From positions 1-58,640 of the forward strand of contig NZ_CALYQK010000007.1 of the NCBI RefSeq assembly GCF_945285465.1: a stretch of DNA of 58,640 bases. Direction: 5' to 3'. This stretch comes from an uncultured Bartonella sp. (GTDB lineage: Bacteria > Pseudomonadota > Alphaproteobacteria > Rhizobiales > Rhizobiaceae). Position 1 is the stretch's first letter, and each line of letters opens with the position of its first letter. This document shows, piece by piece, positions 37,254 through 47,737 of this stretch. Under the pieces are notes generated by a model, which worked only from the letters and a program-made list of their open reading frames with translations, was not told the origin of the DNA and made no database searches. Position numbers and translations under genes: made by a program.

Positions 37254-37953
37254 TGACATTTCTTTCGACTTCTTCCCAAACCCCCTCACGCACTAAAAGT
37301 TTTTCGGCCGCAGCCCGCTCTGCCTGGCGTTTTGACCGCCCCCGCCCCATTTCTGGAGCAAATCCGGAAATTCTGACTTCAATGTCGAAAACAGGATCAT
37401 GATCCGGCCCGTGGCGTTTGACCAACCGATATTGTGGCTGTGCCCCATTTTGTGTATGCGCCCATTCTTGCAGTTCTGTTTTTGCATCACGACGGTTGGC
37501 GTCCGACTGACGGGCACGTTCTTCCCAATAACGACAAATAAAAGGACGAACGCCATCAAGCCCTTCATCAAGATAAATAACAGCAATCAATGCTTCGACT
37601 ACATCGGCATGCATGTTCGCCAGACGATGCTCGTCAAGATTTTTCATTTCCGCCCCGACATAAACAATATCGGGCAAACCGATTTCCAGCGCTATTTCGG
37701 CACAGGTGCCAGCATTGACCAGACCATTAAGACGCACCGACAGCTCGCCCTCACTGGCGCGGGGGAAAAAACGGAAAAGCATTTCGGCAACAAGAAGCCC
37801 CAATACCCTATCACCCAGAAATTCCAGTCTTTCATAATTACCATGGTTTTGGTCCTGAACACTGGAATGGGTTAATGCGCGCCGCAGCCGCTCTTCATTT
37901 TTAAATATATGGCCGGTCGCCCGCTCAAGTTTTTCGACTTTCTGTCGATTCAT
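37246..37953 (-). CDS. rnc: Ribonuclease III
   Basis: Double-strand-specific RNase for rRNA and mRNA processing. The 235-residue protein has the signature ERLEFLGDRVLGLLVAEML with catalytic acidic residues, a later DVVEALIAVIYLDEG block with the Glu, and a C-terminal double-strand RNA-binding domain with KTELQEWAHTQNGAQPQY. It is 9 bp downstream of lepB and overlaps era. Confidence 0.97.
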   Translation of the reverse strand: MNRQKVEKLERATGHIFKNEERLRRALTHSSVQDQNHGNYERLEFLGDRVLGLLVAEMLFRFFPRASEGELSVRLNGLVNAGTCAEIALEIGLPDIVYVGAEMKNLDEHRLANMHADVVEALIAVIYLDEGLDGVRPFICRYWEERARQSDANRRDAKTELQEWAHTQNGAQPQYRLVKRHGPDHDPVFDIEVRISGFAPEMGRGRSKRQAERAAAEKLLVREGVWEEVERNVNE

Positions 37954-37962
37954 TACAACATC

Positions 37963-38754
37963 CTATTTATCAAGCGGGAAATATTTGATTGTATTAACCG
38001 AGGTCAACAATCTATCCCACCTTATATCAAACGGCCAACGCCAAATTTTCCATGCACTTGTTCCATTTCCTATGGAAAAGAATATGAGATTCGCGCGACC
38101 GACAAGATTTTCATACGGTACATAACCAACATTCATACGGCTATCGTCAGAACGATCACGATTATCCCCCATCATGAAGTAATAGCCCTGTGGTACTTCA
38201 AATAGCTTGGTGTCGTCCAGTTCCGGATAAAATTCCATATCAAGAGTATTATAGGTTACACCATTCGGCAATGTTTCCTGATACACATCGACGGGCCGCG
38301 CTACCTCTGTAATATCAGCATTGGTAATCTGTCCGACAAACTGTCGCGGTACCGCTTCATCGTTTATATAAAGTGTCCCGCCACGCATCTGTATCTTATC
38401 TCCGGGAAGGCCGACAAGACGCTTGATGTAATAATCCCCAATCCTGTTGGGCGGACGAAATACAACAATATCGCCCCGCTTCGGCTGACTGGCGAATATA
38501 CGCCCGGAAAAAAGATCCGGCGAAAAAGGTATCGAATATCGTGAATAACCATAGGCAAATTTGGATACGAAGAGATAATCGCCGACAAGCAGCGTCGGAC
38601 GCATTGAACCGGAAGGAATTGTAAAAGGCTGAAACAGAACCGTCTGGAACAGGACAGCTATAATGAGCGCCTGCACGACAATAGAGATCAGTTCAACACC
38701 GCCTCCACCTTTTTTACCCGAAGGTGCATCTTGTGTATTTTCAGTTCCGCTCAT
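37963..38754 (-). CDS. lepB: Signal peptidase I
   Basis: Cleaves signal peptides of exported proteins; Ser/Lys dyad. A membrane span covers about residues 22-45. The catalytic Ser is in IPSGSMRPTL and the Lys in YIKRLVGLPGDKI; MGDNRDRSDDSR is the third conserved box. Length 263 is usual for alphaproteobacteria. Between acpS and rnc. Confidence 0.97.
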   Translation of the reverse strand: MSGTENTQDAPSGKKGGGGVELISIVVQALIIAVLFQTVLFQPFTIPSGSMRPTLLVGDYLFVSKFAYGYSRYSIPFSPDLFSGRIFASQPKRGDIVVFRPPNRIGDYYIKRLVGLPGDKIQMRGGTLYINDEAVPRQFVGQITNADITEVARPVDVYQETLPNGVTYNTLDMEFYPELDDTKLFEVPQGYYFMMGDNRDRSDDSRMNVGYVPYENLVGRANLIFFSIGNGTSAWKIWRWPFDIRWDRLLTSVNTIKYFPLDK

Positions 38755-38820
38755 TTTAATACTGCCTTTTTATTACAGCCCATTTTATCCTTCACAATCA
38801 TCCATTAACGGTATAGCGCA

Positions 38821-39231
38821 CTAATTGCCATCTCCAAGAGCAACAGCTTCGATAATAACGAAAGCTTGAGCCCAGGGAAAATCATCTGTAATTGTTAGAT
38901 GAATCACAGCTTTATGTGCTTCAGGTATTAACTGTTCAAGAAATGTTTTTGCGTGATTGGTGAGCATCATTGTCGGCTTGCCATTCGGTAAATTGACAAC
39001 CCCCATATCCTTCCACCAGACGCCTTGTGAAATACCTGTGCCAAGTGCTTTAGCACATGCTTCTTTTGCGGCAAAACGTTTAGCATAAGATGCGATACGA
39101 TTTTTCCGCCCCTCCGATTTTTTTTGTTCGACAGGTGTGAAAATGCGCTCGATAAACCGATTGCCATGACGGTTAAGCACTTTTTCAACTCTGCGAATAT
39201 CTATCATATCGCTTCCGATACCAATAATCAC
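38821..39231 (-). CDS. acpS: Holo-[acyl-carrier-protein] synthase AcpS
   Basis: Transfers phosphopantetheine from CoA to apo-ACP. The 136-residue protein begins [16 protein letters not shown], with metal-binding Asp8, and has [16 protein letters not shown], with the second metal ligand Glu. It overlaps the DUF2062 stop by one base. Its product activates ACP for the FabD/FabG pathway encoded at the left end of the window. Confidence 0.96.
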   Translation of the reverse strand: MIIGIGSDMIDIRRVEKVLNRHGNRFIERIFTPVEQKKSEGRKNRIASYAKRFAAKEACAKALGTGISQGVWWKDMGVVNLPNGKPTMMLTNHAKTFLEQLIPEAHKAVIHLTITDDFPWAQAFVIIEAVALGDGN

Positions 39232-39839
39232 TATAAAGCTTCCCGTTTTTGCTCTTTACCAAGTCTTATCCGAATCTTTTCAGCCATTTTTTCCTGGCGA
39301 TGTTTTTGAAATTGCCGTGTGGCGCGATAGGCACAAATATAGGCCAATCCGCCAAGGAAAAGGCCTAATATAAGACCGCCAAAAAGTATCGGCTTCATAA
39401 CCGTATCCCACGCTTCAAGAAGAATCCCCCAAGCCTGGGACACCGACAATCCTTCAAACATCGCCCTGATTTCGGCAAGCGGTATTTCATCCACATTACC
39501 GAAAAACGAAAAACAAAAATGTCCGAGCTTATAGTCGACCATAACAATGGGCAAAAAAGTCAGAGGGTTAGATAACATCGTACCCAAAATAGCGGCGGCG
39601 ACATTGCCGCGCAGAAGCCACGTAACCAGGCCTGCCAATATAATATGAAGACCAAATAACGGAGAACTGGCCGCCAAAACACCAATTGCCAATCCCAACG
39701 CCACCTGATGTGGTGTTGCAGAAATACGCAGCAACCTTTTACCATAATATTTCAAAGATCGTGAAAACGAGCGACGCGGCCACAGCCACAAACGTATCCG
39801 TTCCAAGACTCTTACAGGTTTTCGTCGGCGAAAAAGCAT
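39231..39839 (-). CDS. DUF2062 domain membrane protein
   Basis: 202-residue protein with three hydrophobic spans. [19 protein letters not shown] and the later [13 protein letters not shown] block are the DUF2062 hallmarks. The N-terminus is rich in Arg ([21 protein letters not shown], in part). Family function is unknown. It is the first gene of the minus-strand unit through acpS, lepB, rnc, era and recO, an order widely kept in Rhizobiales. Confidence 0.85.
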   Translation of the reverse strand: MLFRRRKPVRVLERIRLWLWPRRSFSRSLKYYGKRLLRISATPHQVALGLAIGVLAASSPLFGLHIILAGLVTWLLRGNVAAAILGTMLSNPLTFLPIVMVDYKLGHFCFSFFGNVDEIPLAEIRAMFEGLSVSQAWGILLEAWDTVMKPILFGGLILGLFLGGLAYICAYRATRQFQKHRQEKMAEKIRIRLGKEQKREAL

Positions 39840-40012
39840 TTTGTTTTCATATCCGCGCCGCGATCACGAAACAATCCTTAATATTCAAATTACGATCCTA
39901 ACCCGAAAATTCCACCATTCATCCAAACACATTCGTTTTATCGACCCAAATTTTAACTTGCCGGTCTTTTTTTTAAAAGTTAAAAATATCTCTCCATGGG
40001 AGCGAGGGAACT

Positions 40013-41209
40013 ATGAACATAACGAAAAGCACTGCAAATATTCAAGTAGAAACAACTTTTATTTCGATAATCTTGGCCGTCAGTTGTGGACACTTTCTCA
40101 ATGACGTCATGCAATCCATGCTTCCCGCCATATATCCCATTTTACGAGAAAATTATGGCCTTACCTTTCTCCAGATAGGCGTTATTACTGCCGTATACCA
40201 GATAACCGGGTCGGTTCTGCAACCAATTATCGGTTTTTATACCGATAAAAAACCGAGTCCCTATTCCCTCCCCTTTGCTTCCGCATCAACGATGACAGGG
40301 CTGCTCATGCTTGCCAATGCCCGCCATTATTATATGTTACTTGTGGGAGCGGCCTTTGTCGGGCTGGGGTCATCTATTTTCCATCCCGAAGCTTCGCGCG
40401 TTGCCAGACTTGCTTCCGGCGGAAAATATGGGCTTGCCCAATCAATTTTCCAGGTCGGTGGCAATAGCGGTGCCGCGATTGGTCCGGTCATTGCTGCACT
40501 TTTTATCAGCAAGCAACAACGCATAGGCTGGTTATCAATTCTTGCATTCTTCGGCATCATTATTCTTTTTTTCATCAGTCACTGGTATGCCAACAACCTT
40601 AAACAGCGTCTGGAAAGAAAGCCTCCCGCAACAAAACCGGCGTTACCGAAATCTCAAGTACGAAATGCCATATTCGTTCTCGTTGGGCTGATGTTTGCAA
40701 AATATGTCTATATGGCAAGCATGCAAAACTATTACATATTCTACACAATGGAAAAATTCGGTGTCAGCCTCCATCAGGCGCAACTTTTGTTATTTCTCTA
40801 TCTTGGTGGCATCGCAATCGGAACAATATTCGGCGGCCCGATCGGTGACCGTATCGGAGCACAAACAGTTATTTGGGTATCGATACTCGGTGTATTTCCA
40901 TTCACAGTTATTTTACCATTCGTGAATTTGCCCTTAACGGCCATACTCACGGTCGTTATCGGAATAATTCTCGCCTCTGCGTTTCCGGCCATTGTTATTT
41001 TTGCTCAAGAACTTATGCCAGGAAAAATCGGTACTGTTGCCGGGCTTTTTTTCGGTCTGTCATTTGGTATCGGGGCTCTTTCTTCCGCCGCTCTCGGTCG
41101 CGTTATGGATCTTATCGGTTCACAGGCGATGTTTGAAATCTGCTCATATATGCCTTTACTCGGATTAAGCGCAGTGTTTCTACCCAAGCTGAGAACCGGC
41201 CATAGTTGA
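40013..41209 (+). CDS. MFS transporter, fosmidomycin-resistance (Fsr) type
   Basis: 398-residue major-facilitator protein with about twelve spans. The opening SCGHFLNDVMQSMLPAIYPIL and the later GGPIGDRIGAQTVIW loop match the Fsr-like exporters; the A-domain motif between spans 2 and 3 reads IGFYTDKKPSPY. Fsr exports fosmidomycin in E. coli; here the substrate is unknown. It is the only plus-strand gene between the DUF2062 and pyrE groups and converges on hemN. Confidence 0.82.
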   Translation: MNITKSTANIQVETTFISIILAVSCGHFLNDVMQSMLPAIYPILRENYGLTFLQIGVITAVYQITGSVLQPIIGFYTDKKPSPYSLPFASASTMTGLLMLANARHYYMLLVGAAFVGLGSSIFHPEASRVARLASGGKYGLAQSIFQVGGNSGAAIGPVIAALFISKQQRIGWLSILAFFGIIILFFISHWYANNLKQRLERKPPATKPALPKSQVRNAIFVLVGLMFAKYVYMASMQNYYIFYTMEKFGVSLHQAQLLLFLYLGGIAIGTIFGGPIGDRIGAQTVIWVSILGVFPFTVILPFVNLPLTAILTVVIGIILASAFPAIVIFAQELMPGKIGTVAGLFFGLSFGIGALSSAALGRVMDLIGSQAMFEICSYMPLLGLSAVFLPKLRTGHS

Positions 41210-41270
41210 GTGTGAAAATGCCAATTCAATATACCGAGACAAAGATGCACATCTTTTGCCATTCAACGCA

Positions 41271-42605
41271 TTAGACAGCTGCACTAAACTGCGCAATATT
41301 TTGTTGCCGATACGTATCAAACAATGCCGCGACAGCCCGCACAAAGGGGCGTCCATCTTCGGTCATCTCGATCACACCGTTATGTTCAACCGCAACACCA
41401 TCATTAATAATGGGGCGCAAGCGAACGAGCGCATCCTGATATCTTTCTTTGCCCCCATAACAGGAAAGATCGAGCTTGAAATTACACATCAAGTCGGCAA
41501 TCATTTTACCGCGAAGCCGATCTTCGTCATTTGTTGCGATGCCGCGTACCGTTGCCATTTCATTTGCATCAATCGTCCGGCGATATTGGGCGATACCGGA
41601 AACCGTCTGGGCAAATCCTTCATGAAATTCAGAAATTGACGAACATCCAAAACCAATCAATATTGGACAATCGTCATCTGTATAGCCCTGAAAATTACGA
41701 TGCAGGTTATGCTCTTTCGCGGCTATGGCCAAATGATCGTCAGGAAGCGCAAAATGGTCTATCCCAATTGGCAAATAGCCCATTTTTACAAGATCTCTTT
41801 CCACTGCCTGCGCCTGATAAAACCGTTCAAGCGGCCCCGGTAACAAAGCAGCGTCGATCAGTTTCTGGTTTGCTCTTCTCTTCGGTAAATGGGCATAACC
41901 ATAGCAGGCAATGCGGCTCGGTTTATAGCTGCCAATGGTTTTACAGGTCTCGTGAAGAGTATCGAGTGTCTGCAAAGGCAGCCCATAAATCAAATCGAAA
42001 TTGATATGTTTGATTCCCGCTTCACGTAGATAATCGACAGAACGCTCGACAACCGCCGCAGGCTGGATACGCCCGATTGCTTTTTGCACTTCCAGATTGA
42101 CATCCTGAACACCCAGGCTAACGCGATTTACGTCAATTCCAAGCAATGTTTCCACAAGATCGTGCGTCACGGTACGCGGGTCAAGTTCAATGGCGTGTTC
42201 ACCCTTTTCATCAAACACAAAAAACTCGCGTAGCGTATCCATAATTGCCTGAAAAGACTTTCGTGGCAAAATCGACGGTGTCCCGCCACCCCAGTGAAGA
42301 TGGACAACACGGGGTTTGCCTTGAAGATGCCGTGCTTGCAAACGTATATCTTTTATAACACTTTCGCCATAGCCGACGATAGCATCGTCTTTAACCGTTG
42401 CTTTGGCGTGACAGCCGCAATAATAACAAAGCTGACGGCAATAAGGGACATGAATATAAAGTGAAACTGCCTCGCCGGGCTTGATGTGGCTTAGCCACGT
42501 TGCCCTTTGCATATCATTCACTGTGACAAAATCCGCAGCTGTCGGATAGGACGTATAACGGGGTACTGCCAATGTCGCGTAATGCAACAGTGTTTCCGTC
42601 TTCAT
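41271..42605 (-). CDS. hemN: Oxygen-independent coproporphyrinogen III oxidase HemN
   Basis: Radical-SAM enzyme that decarboxylates coproporphyrinogen III to protoporphyrinogen IX without oxygen. The 444-residue length is that of true HemN rather than shorter HemW-like proteins. The cluster motif is Cys56-x3-Cys60-x2-Cys63-x-Cys65 in HVPYCRQLCYYCGC; LHWGGGTPS and ELDPRTV follow. The downstream partner on the same strand is an FnrN-type regulator, fitting induction under low oxygen. A Fur-like box sits about 40 bp upstream. Confidence 0.93.
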   Translation of the reverse strand: MKTETLLHYATLAVPRYTSYPTAADFVTVNDMQRATWLSHIKPGEAVSLYIHVPYCRQLCYYCGCHAKATVKDDAIVGYGESVIKDIRLQARHLQGKPRVVHLHWGGGTPSILPRKSFQAIMDTLREFFVFDEKGEHAIELDPRTVTHDLVETLLGIDVNRVSLGVQDVNLEVQKAIGRIQPAAVVERSVDYLREAGIKHINFDLIYGLPLQTLDTLHETCKTIGSYKPSRIACYGYAHLPKRRANQKLIDAALLPGPLERFYQAQAVERDLVKMGYLPIGIDHFALPDDHLAIAAKEHNLHRNFQGYTDDDCPILIGFGCSSISEFHEGFAQTVSGIAQYRRTIDANEMATVRGIATNDEDRLRGKMIADLMCNFKLDLSCYGGKERYQDALVRLRPIINDGVAVEHNGVIEMTEDGRPFVRAVAALFDTYRQQNIAQFSAAV

Positions 42606-42641
42606 CGCATTTCCTTCCTGTTAATGTGCAGATATCAAAAT

Positions 42642-42656
42642 TAAGAATGATTATCA
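42642..42656 (-). promoter_or_regulatory. Possible Fur/Mur-like box upstream of hemN
   Basis: On the minus strand it reads TGATAAT-C-ATTCTTA, matching 12 of 14 positions of the 7-1-7 Fur pattern, with the left half perfect. It is about 37-51 bp before the hemN ATG. A TTGAT half-site of an FNR box overlaps it, but the right half ATCAA is missing. Confidence 0.4.
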
Positions 42657-42675
42657 AATAGTCACAGCGCAAGCA

Positions 42676-43440
42676 TTATTCAACATCGTCACCAATTACC
42701 GCAATTCGCTTCAGAGCTGCACGGTTGACAATCTCGACCTGATTAACGGAAACAAGTTTTATCACACCTTGGACTTTCAATTTTGAAAAGCAGCGGCTGA
42801 CGGTCTCGATCGTCAAACCCAGATGATCGGCAATATCTGTCCGGTTCATCAACAATTTCAACGGCGAAGACTTCAAACGGCTATTTTCCATACGTTGCAT
42901 AAGATCGTAGAGAAAACGCGCAATCTTTTCCACCGGTGCCAGCCGGCTCAATATCAGTTGATTCTCATAAGACCGTTGCAATTCGGCCTTTGCCATAGCA
43001 AGAAAGCGGTCACGCACCGATATATGTTTACGAAAAAATAAATCGACACTTTCACGGTCGAATGCACAAACAACGACTGGTGTAAGTGTTTCCGCTGTCA
43101 AAATATGGGTACCCGTATCGGTAAAGCCGAGAAAATCGCCGGGAAAAGCAAATCCGGTAATACAGCGACGGCCATCATTGAGCGTTTTGACAAGTCGTAC
43201 CGCTCCCGAAACAACGGTATAGACCTTCTTGCGATATCTACCTTCCTGAAAAATCATTGCTCCGGAAGGATAGGTTTGGCGAAGCTTTAAAATTTCCAGT
43301 TCCGCCAATTCTTGATCACCTAACGGTGCGCACATCGCCAGATCATGCACTATGCATGACTGACAATGTCCTGCTTCATTGATGTCATCCGAACAATGAA
43401 AACAACGATCGTTTAAGGTCGAAGTCAAATTTGATCCCAT
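42676..43440 (-). CDS. fnrN: Crp/Fnr-family regulator, FnrN type
   Basis: 254-residue oxygen-responsive regulator. The N-terminus carries Cys26-x2-Cys29-x7-Cys37, the spacing seen in FnrN proteins that bind a 4Fe-4S cluster, plus Cys13 and Cys16. A cyclic-nucleotide-like beta-barrel domain and a C-terminal helix-turn-helix (TDIADHLGLTIETVSRCFSKL) follow. Likely represses or activates genes such as hemN at low oxygen. The position just upstream of hemN supports this. No clear FNR box was found in this window. Confidence 0.87.
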   Translation of the reverse strand: MGSNLTSTLNDRCFHCSDDINEAGHCQSCIVHDLAMCAPLGDQELAELEILKLRQTYPSGAMIFQEGRYRKKVYTVVSGAVRLVKTLNDGRRCITGFAFPGDFLGFTDTGTHILTAETLTPVVVCAFDRESVDLFFRKHISVRDRFLAMAKAELQRSYENQLILSRLAPVEKIARFLYDLMQRMENSRLKSSPLKLLMNRTDIADHLGLTIETVSRCFSKLKVQGVIKLVSVNQVEIVNRAALKRIAVIGDDVE

Positions 43441-43513
43441 ATATGATTATGTCGAACTCCCGCTTACGCTCGAACTACCATAACACAAATATGATAAATT
43501 TAAACAAAAACAA

Positions 43514-44092
43514 TCATATATTTCTGCTACCGGGTTTCTTTGCCGGTATTGCGGCCAATTGTGCAGGAATTTTATCTGCCGGATAAGAGGGAACTTCATA
43601 TTCGGCAAGCGCAATTAGCGGCACTCCCAAATCGACCTTGCCAGCAGACCTGTCCACAATACAGGCTGCCGCAACGACATCGGCCCCCGCCTCGCGCATA
43701 GCCTCTATTGTCTCGCGTATCGAAAGACCTGTCGTGACAATATCTTCGACAATTACAACGCGGGCACCTTTTGCAATATCAAAACGACGAAGCCGGAATT
43801 TGCCGTTTTCTCGCTCTACCCAGATGGATGGCACCTCTAGATGGCGTGACGTTTCATAAGAGGGAATAAGTCCGCCAATTGCCGGCCCGACAACATAGTC
43901 GATCCTACCATCCACATTTTTGCGTATTTTTTCCGCAAGGGCCCGGCATAATTTTTCGGTCATGTCAGCATGCATAAACACTTTGGCCTTTTGCATATAA
44001 ATGCCGCTATGGCGCCCCGAGGTCAAAATGAAATGTCCTTCCAAAATTGCTCCAGCTTGTTTAAAAATGTCCAGCACTTCTTGTGTCTTCAT
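43514..44092 (-). CDS. pyrE: Orotate phosphoribosyltransferase
   Basis: Converts orotate and PRPP to OMP in pyrimidine synthesis. The 192-residue protein has the PRPP motif [16 protein letters not shown] and the [20 protein letters not shown] segment typical of the larger, PyrE-type enzyme. It lies downstream of rel on the same strand. Together with the amidohydrolase gene at 29.3 kb it covers two late pyrimidine steps. Confidence 0.95.
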   Translation of the reverse strand: MKTQEVLDIFKQAGAILEGHFILTSGRHSGIYMQKAKVFMHADMTEKLCRALAEKIRKNVDGRIDYVVGPAIGGLIPSYETSRHLEVPSIWVERENGKFRLRRFDIAKGARVVIVEDIVTTGLSIRETIEAMREAGADVVAAACIVDRSAGKVDLGVPLIALAEYEVPSYPADKIPAQLAAIPAKKPGSRNI

Positions 44093-44183
44093 ATCGAAAC
44101 CTCGTTCATTCCAGCGACAAATATACGCCCATGTCAGGTTCGCCGGTATTGTGTCAAAATTTTGTAACCTTTTTTTAAGACAG

Positions 44184-46412
44184 CTAGCCGTTTACACGTT
44201 GTGCCGTACTCACAGACGCGGCTTCTTTTAGCTGAGTTAAAATCCTGTTCAAGTGTTTTAAATCCCACACCTCAAGATCAATAATCATTTCGGTAAAATC
44301 AGGAGCTGTGCGAACCATCGATAAATTCTGTACATTTGCATCATTATTGGCAATTGCTTGCGAAACTTCGGCCAATGATCCGGGAGAATTTATGGCAAGA
44401 ACGGTAATACGTGCCGGAAACCGCTCGGTCATTGCCGCATCGATATCCCAACGCACGTCAATCCAGCGTTCCGGTTGGTCATCAAAGGCTTTTAATGCCG
44501 GTGACTGGATAGGATAGATAACAATGCCGGCTCCGGGCTGCATAATTCCCACAATCCTGTCTCCGGGAACCGCACCTTCGGGAGCAAAACGAACCGGAAC
44601 ATCGCCGTGGGTTCCGCGAATTGGCAAGGCATGATCTTCCTTGGGGCTGGCGTTTTGCTTTGCTTTATCGCCATCGGGGACTTTAAAGAGCATGCCTTGT
44701 GCGTTTTGAATATTAAACCACCCCTCTTCACGCGGCTTTGCCGAAGGCTTTTGCTGGGCGCGATTGTCCTGATAGTCGGGATAGACCGCCTTGACAACAT
44801 CGGCAGATGGCAGCTCGCCACGCCCGACAGCTGCAAGAACATCATCGACATCAAGACGCGCCAGACGTGGCAGTACTTTTTTCAACTCTTCTTTGGAAAA
44901 TTGTTTGCCAGCACGTTCAAACGTCCGTTCCAATATACGCATTCCCAAGCCGGAATATTGTTTCCGGACAGCCGATCGCGTAGCGCGCCTGATGGCTGCA
45001 CGTGCTTTACCCGTTATCACCAGTGATTCCCAGGCAGCTGGTGGCACCTGGGCTTTGGAACGAATAATATCGACTTCATCACCATTGATCAGCGTTGTCA
45101 TGAGCGGCATGATACGCCCGTTGATTTTTGCCCCGACGCAGGAATCGCCGATATCGGTATGAACAGCATAGGCAAAGTCGATTGGCGTTGCCCCTTTTGG
45201 AAGCGCAATAAGACGGCCCTTGGGCGTAAAACAAAATACCTGATCCTGAAACAGTTCCAATTTCGTGTGTTCCAGAAATTCTTCCGGATTATCACCTTCT
45301 GCCAAAGATTGGATCGTCTGGCGCAACCATGCATAGGCATTGGTTTCATTTTCCAATTTGCTTGGAGCATTATTGGAACCGCGATCTTTATAAATAGAAT
45401 GGGCAGCAACGCCATATTCTGCCACGTCATCCATTTCACGCGTTCGGATTTGTAATTCGACGCGTTGTCTTGAAGGGCCAACTATAGTGGTATGAATCGA
45501 GCGATAATCGTTTTGTTTGGGAGTTGAAATATAGTCCTTGAACCGGCCTGGAACCATTGGCCATGTTGTATGGATAACACCCAAAGCGCGATAACAGTCT
45601 TCCACAGCATCGACAATAACACGAAAACCGTAAATATCGGACAATTGTTCAAATGAAAGTGCCTTGGTTTCCATTTTACGAAAAACCGAATAAGGCTTTT
45701 TCTGCCGGCTTTTCACATAAGCTTTAATGCCGTGTTCGGCAAAAAGCTTTGTCAGATCATTTTCAATAGTTGATAATAAATCACGATTTCGCTCCGAAAG
45801 ATCAGCCAAACGGTCTGTTACCGCGCGATAGGCTTCAGGATTGAGATAGAAGAATGCGCGATCTTCAAGTTCCTCACGCATATCTTGCATGCCCATGCGC
45901 CCGGCAAGAGGAGCATATATATCCATTGTTTCTTCGGCAATGCGGCGACGTTTTTCTTCGCGCATGACACCAAGGGTACGCATATTATGCAAGCGATCGG
46001 CAAGCTTCACCAATAACACACGAACATCTTCGGATATTGCAATAAGAAGTTTGCGCAGATTTTCCGCTTGAATGGCTTTTTTCGAGACAAGATCAAGTTT
46101 TTTAAGTTTGGTTAGCCCTTCAACCAATTTCCCGATTTCAGAACCGAAAAGCTGGTCAATTTCTGCTCTTGTCGCACTCGTATCTTCAATTGTGTCATGA
46201 AGAAGAGCCACAGCAATTGTCGCTTCATCAAGATGCATGTCGGTAAGGATTGCCGCAACTTCCAACGGATGGGAAAAATAAGGATCCCCCGAGGCCCGTT
46301 TTTGTGTACCATGTTTCTGCATGGCATAGACATAGGCTTTATTGAGCAATGCCTCATTAACGTCAGGCTTGTAACGTTGAACACGCTCGACAAGCTCATA
46401 TTGACGCATCAT
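44184..46412 (-). CDS. rsh: Bifunctional (p)ppGpp synthetase/hydrolase (Rsh)
   Basis: Stringent-response enzyme with both activities in this class. The 742-residue protein has an intact hydrolase HD domain ([11 protein letters not shown] near residue 70), then a synthetase domain with [18 protein letters not shown], a TGS domain ([22 protein letters not shown]), a zinc-finger-like region and a C-terminal ACT domain. I start at [11 protein letters not shown] (46412) downstream of an AAGGAG site. The intact HD supports true hydrolase activity as in other single-Rsh alphaproteobacteria. pyrE lies 91 bp downstream. Confidence 0.95.
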   Translation of the reverse strand: MMRQYELVERVQRYKPDVNEALLNKAYVYAMQKHGTQKRASGDPYFSHPLEVAAILTDMHLDEATIAVALLHDTIEDTSATRAEIDQLFGSEIGKLVEGLTKLKKLDLVSKKAIQAENLRKLLIAISEDVRVLLVKLADRLHNMRTLGVMREEKRRRIAEETMDIYAPLAGRMGMQDMREELEDRAFFYLNPEAYRAVTDRLADLSERNRDLLSTIENDLTKLFAEHGIKAYVKSRQKKPYSVFRKMETKALSFEQLSDIYGFRVIVDAVEDCYRALGVIHTTWPMVPGRFKDYISTPKQNDYRSIHTTIVGPSRQRVELQIRTREMDDVAEYGVAAHSIYKDRGSNNAPSKLENETNAYAWLRQTIQSLAEGDNPEEFLEHTKLELFQDQVFCFTPKGRLIALPKGATPIDFAYAVHTDIGDSCVGAKINGRIMPLMTTLINGDEVDIIRSKAQVPPAAWESLVITGKARAAIRRATRSAVRKQYSGLGMRILERTFERAGKQFSKEELKKVLPRLARLDVDDVLAAVGRGELPSADVVKAVYPDYQDNRAQQKPSAKPREEGWFNIQNAQGMLFKVPDGDKAKQNASPKEDHALPIRGTHGDVPVRFAPEGAVPGDRIVGIMQPGAGIVIYPIQSPALKAFDDQPERWIDVRWDIDAAMTERFPARITVLAINSPGSLAEVSQAIANNDANVQNLSMVRTAPDFTEMIIDLEVWDLKHLNRILTQLKEAASVSTAQRVNG

Positions 46413-46483
46413 TGAGGCAGACTCCTTCAATCCAGGGCAATCGTTCTAATATGTACCCGAAATAACCGAGACAACAAACAAAA

Positions 46484-46520
46484 AAGCCAAAAAATATGCG
46501 CCACCAGCCGGAAGCGCATA
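46484..46520 (-). terminator. Terminator between rpoZ and rsh
   Basis: Minus-strand hairpin with arms TATGCGC/GCGCATA (46495-46501 and 46514-46520), a CC/GG pair inside the loop, and six Ts immediately after, then more T-rich sequence. It separates rpoZ from the rsh transcript, at least in part. Confidence 0.85.
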
Positions 46521-46546
46521 AAGAAATTAACGATAAAAAGCCATAC

Positions 46547-46951
46547 TTAATAATCGTCGTTCTTTTCCGGAGCTACCAGACCTTCAATCCCAGCAAGTAG
46601 CTCATCTTCTGACATATGATCAAACGCAACTTTTTCATCTTCTTTGGCGGGAGCTGCACCAAACACATCTTCCACTTCATCAGAATGACCAATCAAAGCA
46701 GGCTCTGGTTCCGGCTCATCAACTTCAACATGCTTCTGCAACGAATGGATGAGATCTTCTTTAAGATCCGCCGGTGATAACGTCTCGTCTGCAATTTCAC
46801 GCAAAGCTACAACGGGATTCTTGTCATTGTCGCGATCAACGGTAATTTGAGCGCCCTGCGATATTTGGCGGGCACGATGAGCTGCCAGAAGCACCAATTC
46901 AAAGCGGTTATCAACCTTATCAACACAATCTTCTACTGTAACGCGGGCCAT
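46547..46951 (-). CDS. rpoZ: RNA polymerase omega subunit
   Basis: 134-residue subunit that stabilises the beta-prime subunit. The core [28 protein letters not shown] (in part) and [12 protein letters not shown] are diagnostic. The C-terminal half is an acidic extension ([11 protein letters not shown]...). It is first in the rpoZ-rsh-pyrE order; a terminator follows it. Confidence 0.96.
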   Translation of the reverse strand: MARVTVEDCVDKVDNRFELVLLAAHRARQISQGAQITVDRDNDKNPVVALREIADETLSPADLKEDLIHSLQKHVEVDEPEPEPALIGHSDEVEDVFGAAPAKEDEKVAFDHMSEDELLAGIEGLVAPEKNDDY

Positions 46952-47146
46952 ATATGCCCCTTTCCTCAGAGTTCATAAATTGATGAAATTATGTCTCACA
47001 TATACAATCCTAAACAAAAAAACAAGAAAAACCGCGCCTACTTGATAAATTTTCCGAAAACATCTCTTGGCAAGCGGCATTGAAGCTGACATAGCTTGTG
47101 GTAATAATTTGTGATTTGAGCCGCTATGGTGAATGGATATAATAAA

Positions 47147-47737
47147 ATGTTCGATCCTAGAGAGAAAATTGCACTCTTTATAGATGGTGCCAATCTTTAT
47201 GCAACTTCAAAGACATTAGGCTTCGATATTGATTATCGAAAACTTTTGAAAGCATTTAAAAAGCGTGGCTATTTGTTACGGGCTTATTATTATACCGCCC
47301 TCATTGAAGATCAAGAATATTCATCAATTCGTCCATTAATTGACTGGCTCGACTATAATGGCTATCGCGTCATCACCAAGAACGCCCGCGAATTTACCGA
47401 CCCGGCGGGGCGGCGCAAGGTAAAGGGCAATATGGATATCGAGCTTGCTGTTGACGCGATGGAGCTTTCCGATACGGTAGACCATTTTGTTATTTTTTCC
47501 GGCGATGGCGATTTTCGTTCGCTTGTTGAAGCTTTGCAGAGAAAGGGACGAAAAGTCAGTGTTGTTTCCACTCTGGCAACACAGCCGGCGATGATTTCTG
47601 ATGAGTTGCGCCGGCAAGCTGACAACTTTATCGACCTGTTAACATTAAAACCGGAGGTCGGGCGTGCCCTCTCCGACAAACCGCAGAAAGAAATATCAGT
47701 TGGCAGTGATGTCAACGGTGATGACGAATTTTATTGA
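47147..47737 (+). CDS. NYN-domain (LabA/DUF88) protein
   Basis: 196-residue PIN-like nuclease-fold protein. The acidic residues expected for metal binding appear in ALFIDGANLY, KGNMDIELAVDAM and FVIFSGDGDFRSLVEAL. LabA-type NYN proteins are common in Rhizobiales and are proposed RNases; this role is inferred. I start at MFDPREKIALFIDGAN (47147) because related proteins begin there. The stop overlaps the next start (TGATG). Confidence 0.85.
   Translation: MFDPREKIALFIDGANLYATSKTLGFDIDYRKLLKAFKKRGYLLRAYYYTALIEDQEYSSIRPLIDWLDYNGYRVITKNAREFTDPAGRRKVKGNMDIELAVDAMELSDTVDHFVIFSGDGDFRSLVEALQRKGRKVSVVSTLATQPAMISDELRRQADNFIDLLTLKPEVGRALSDKPQKEISVGSDVNGDDEFY

Noticed and set aside
41241-41256. AAAGAT/ATCTTT hairpin between the MFS gene and hemN
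   Set aside because: Short stem with a four-base loop and no proper T-run; not called as a terminator.
42642-42660. FNR box before hemN
   Set aside because: A TTGAT half-site is present but no ATCAA at the required four-base spacing.
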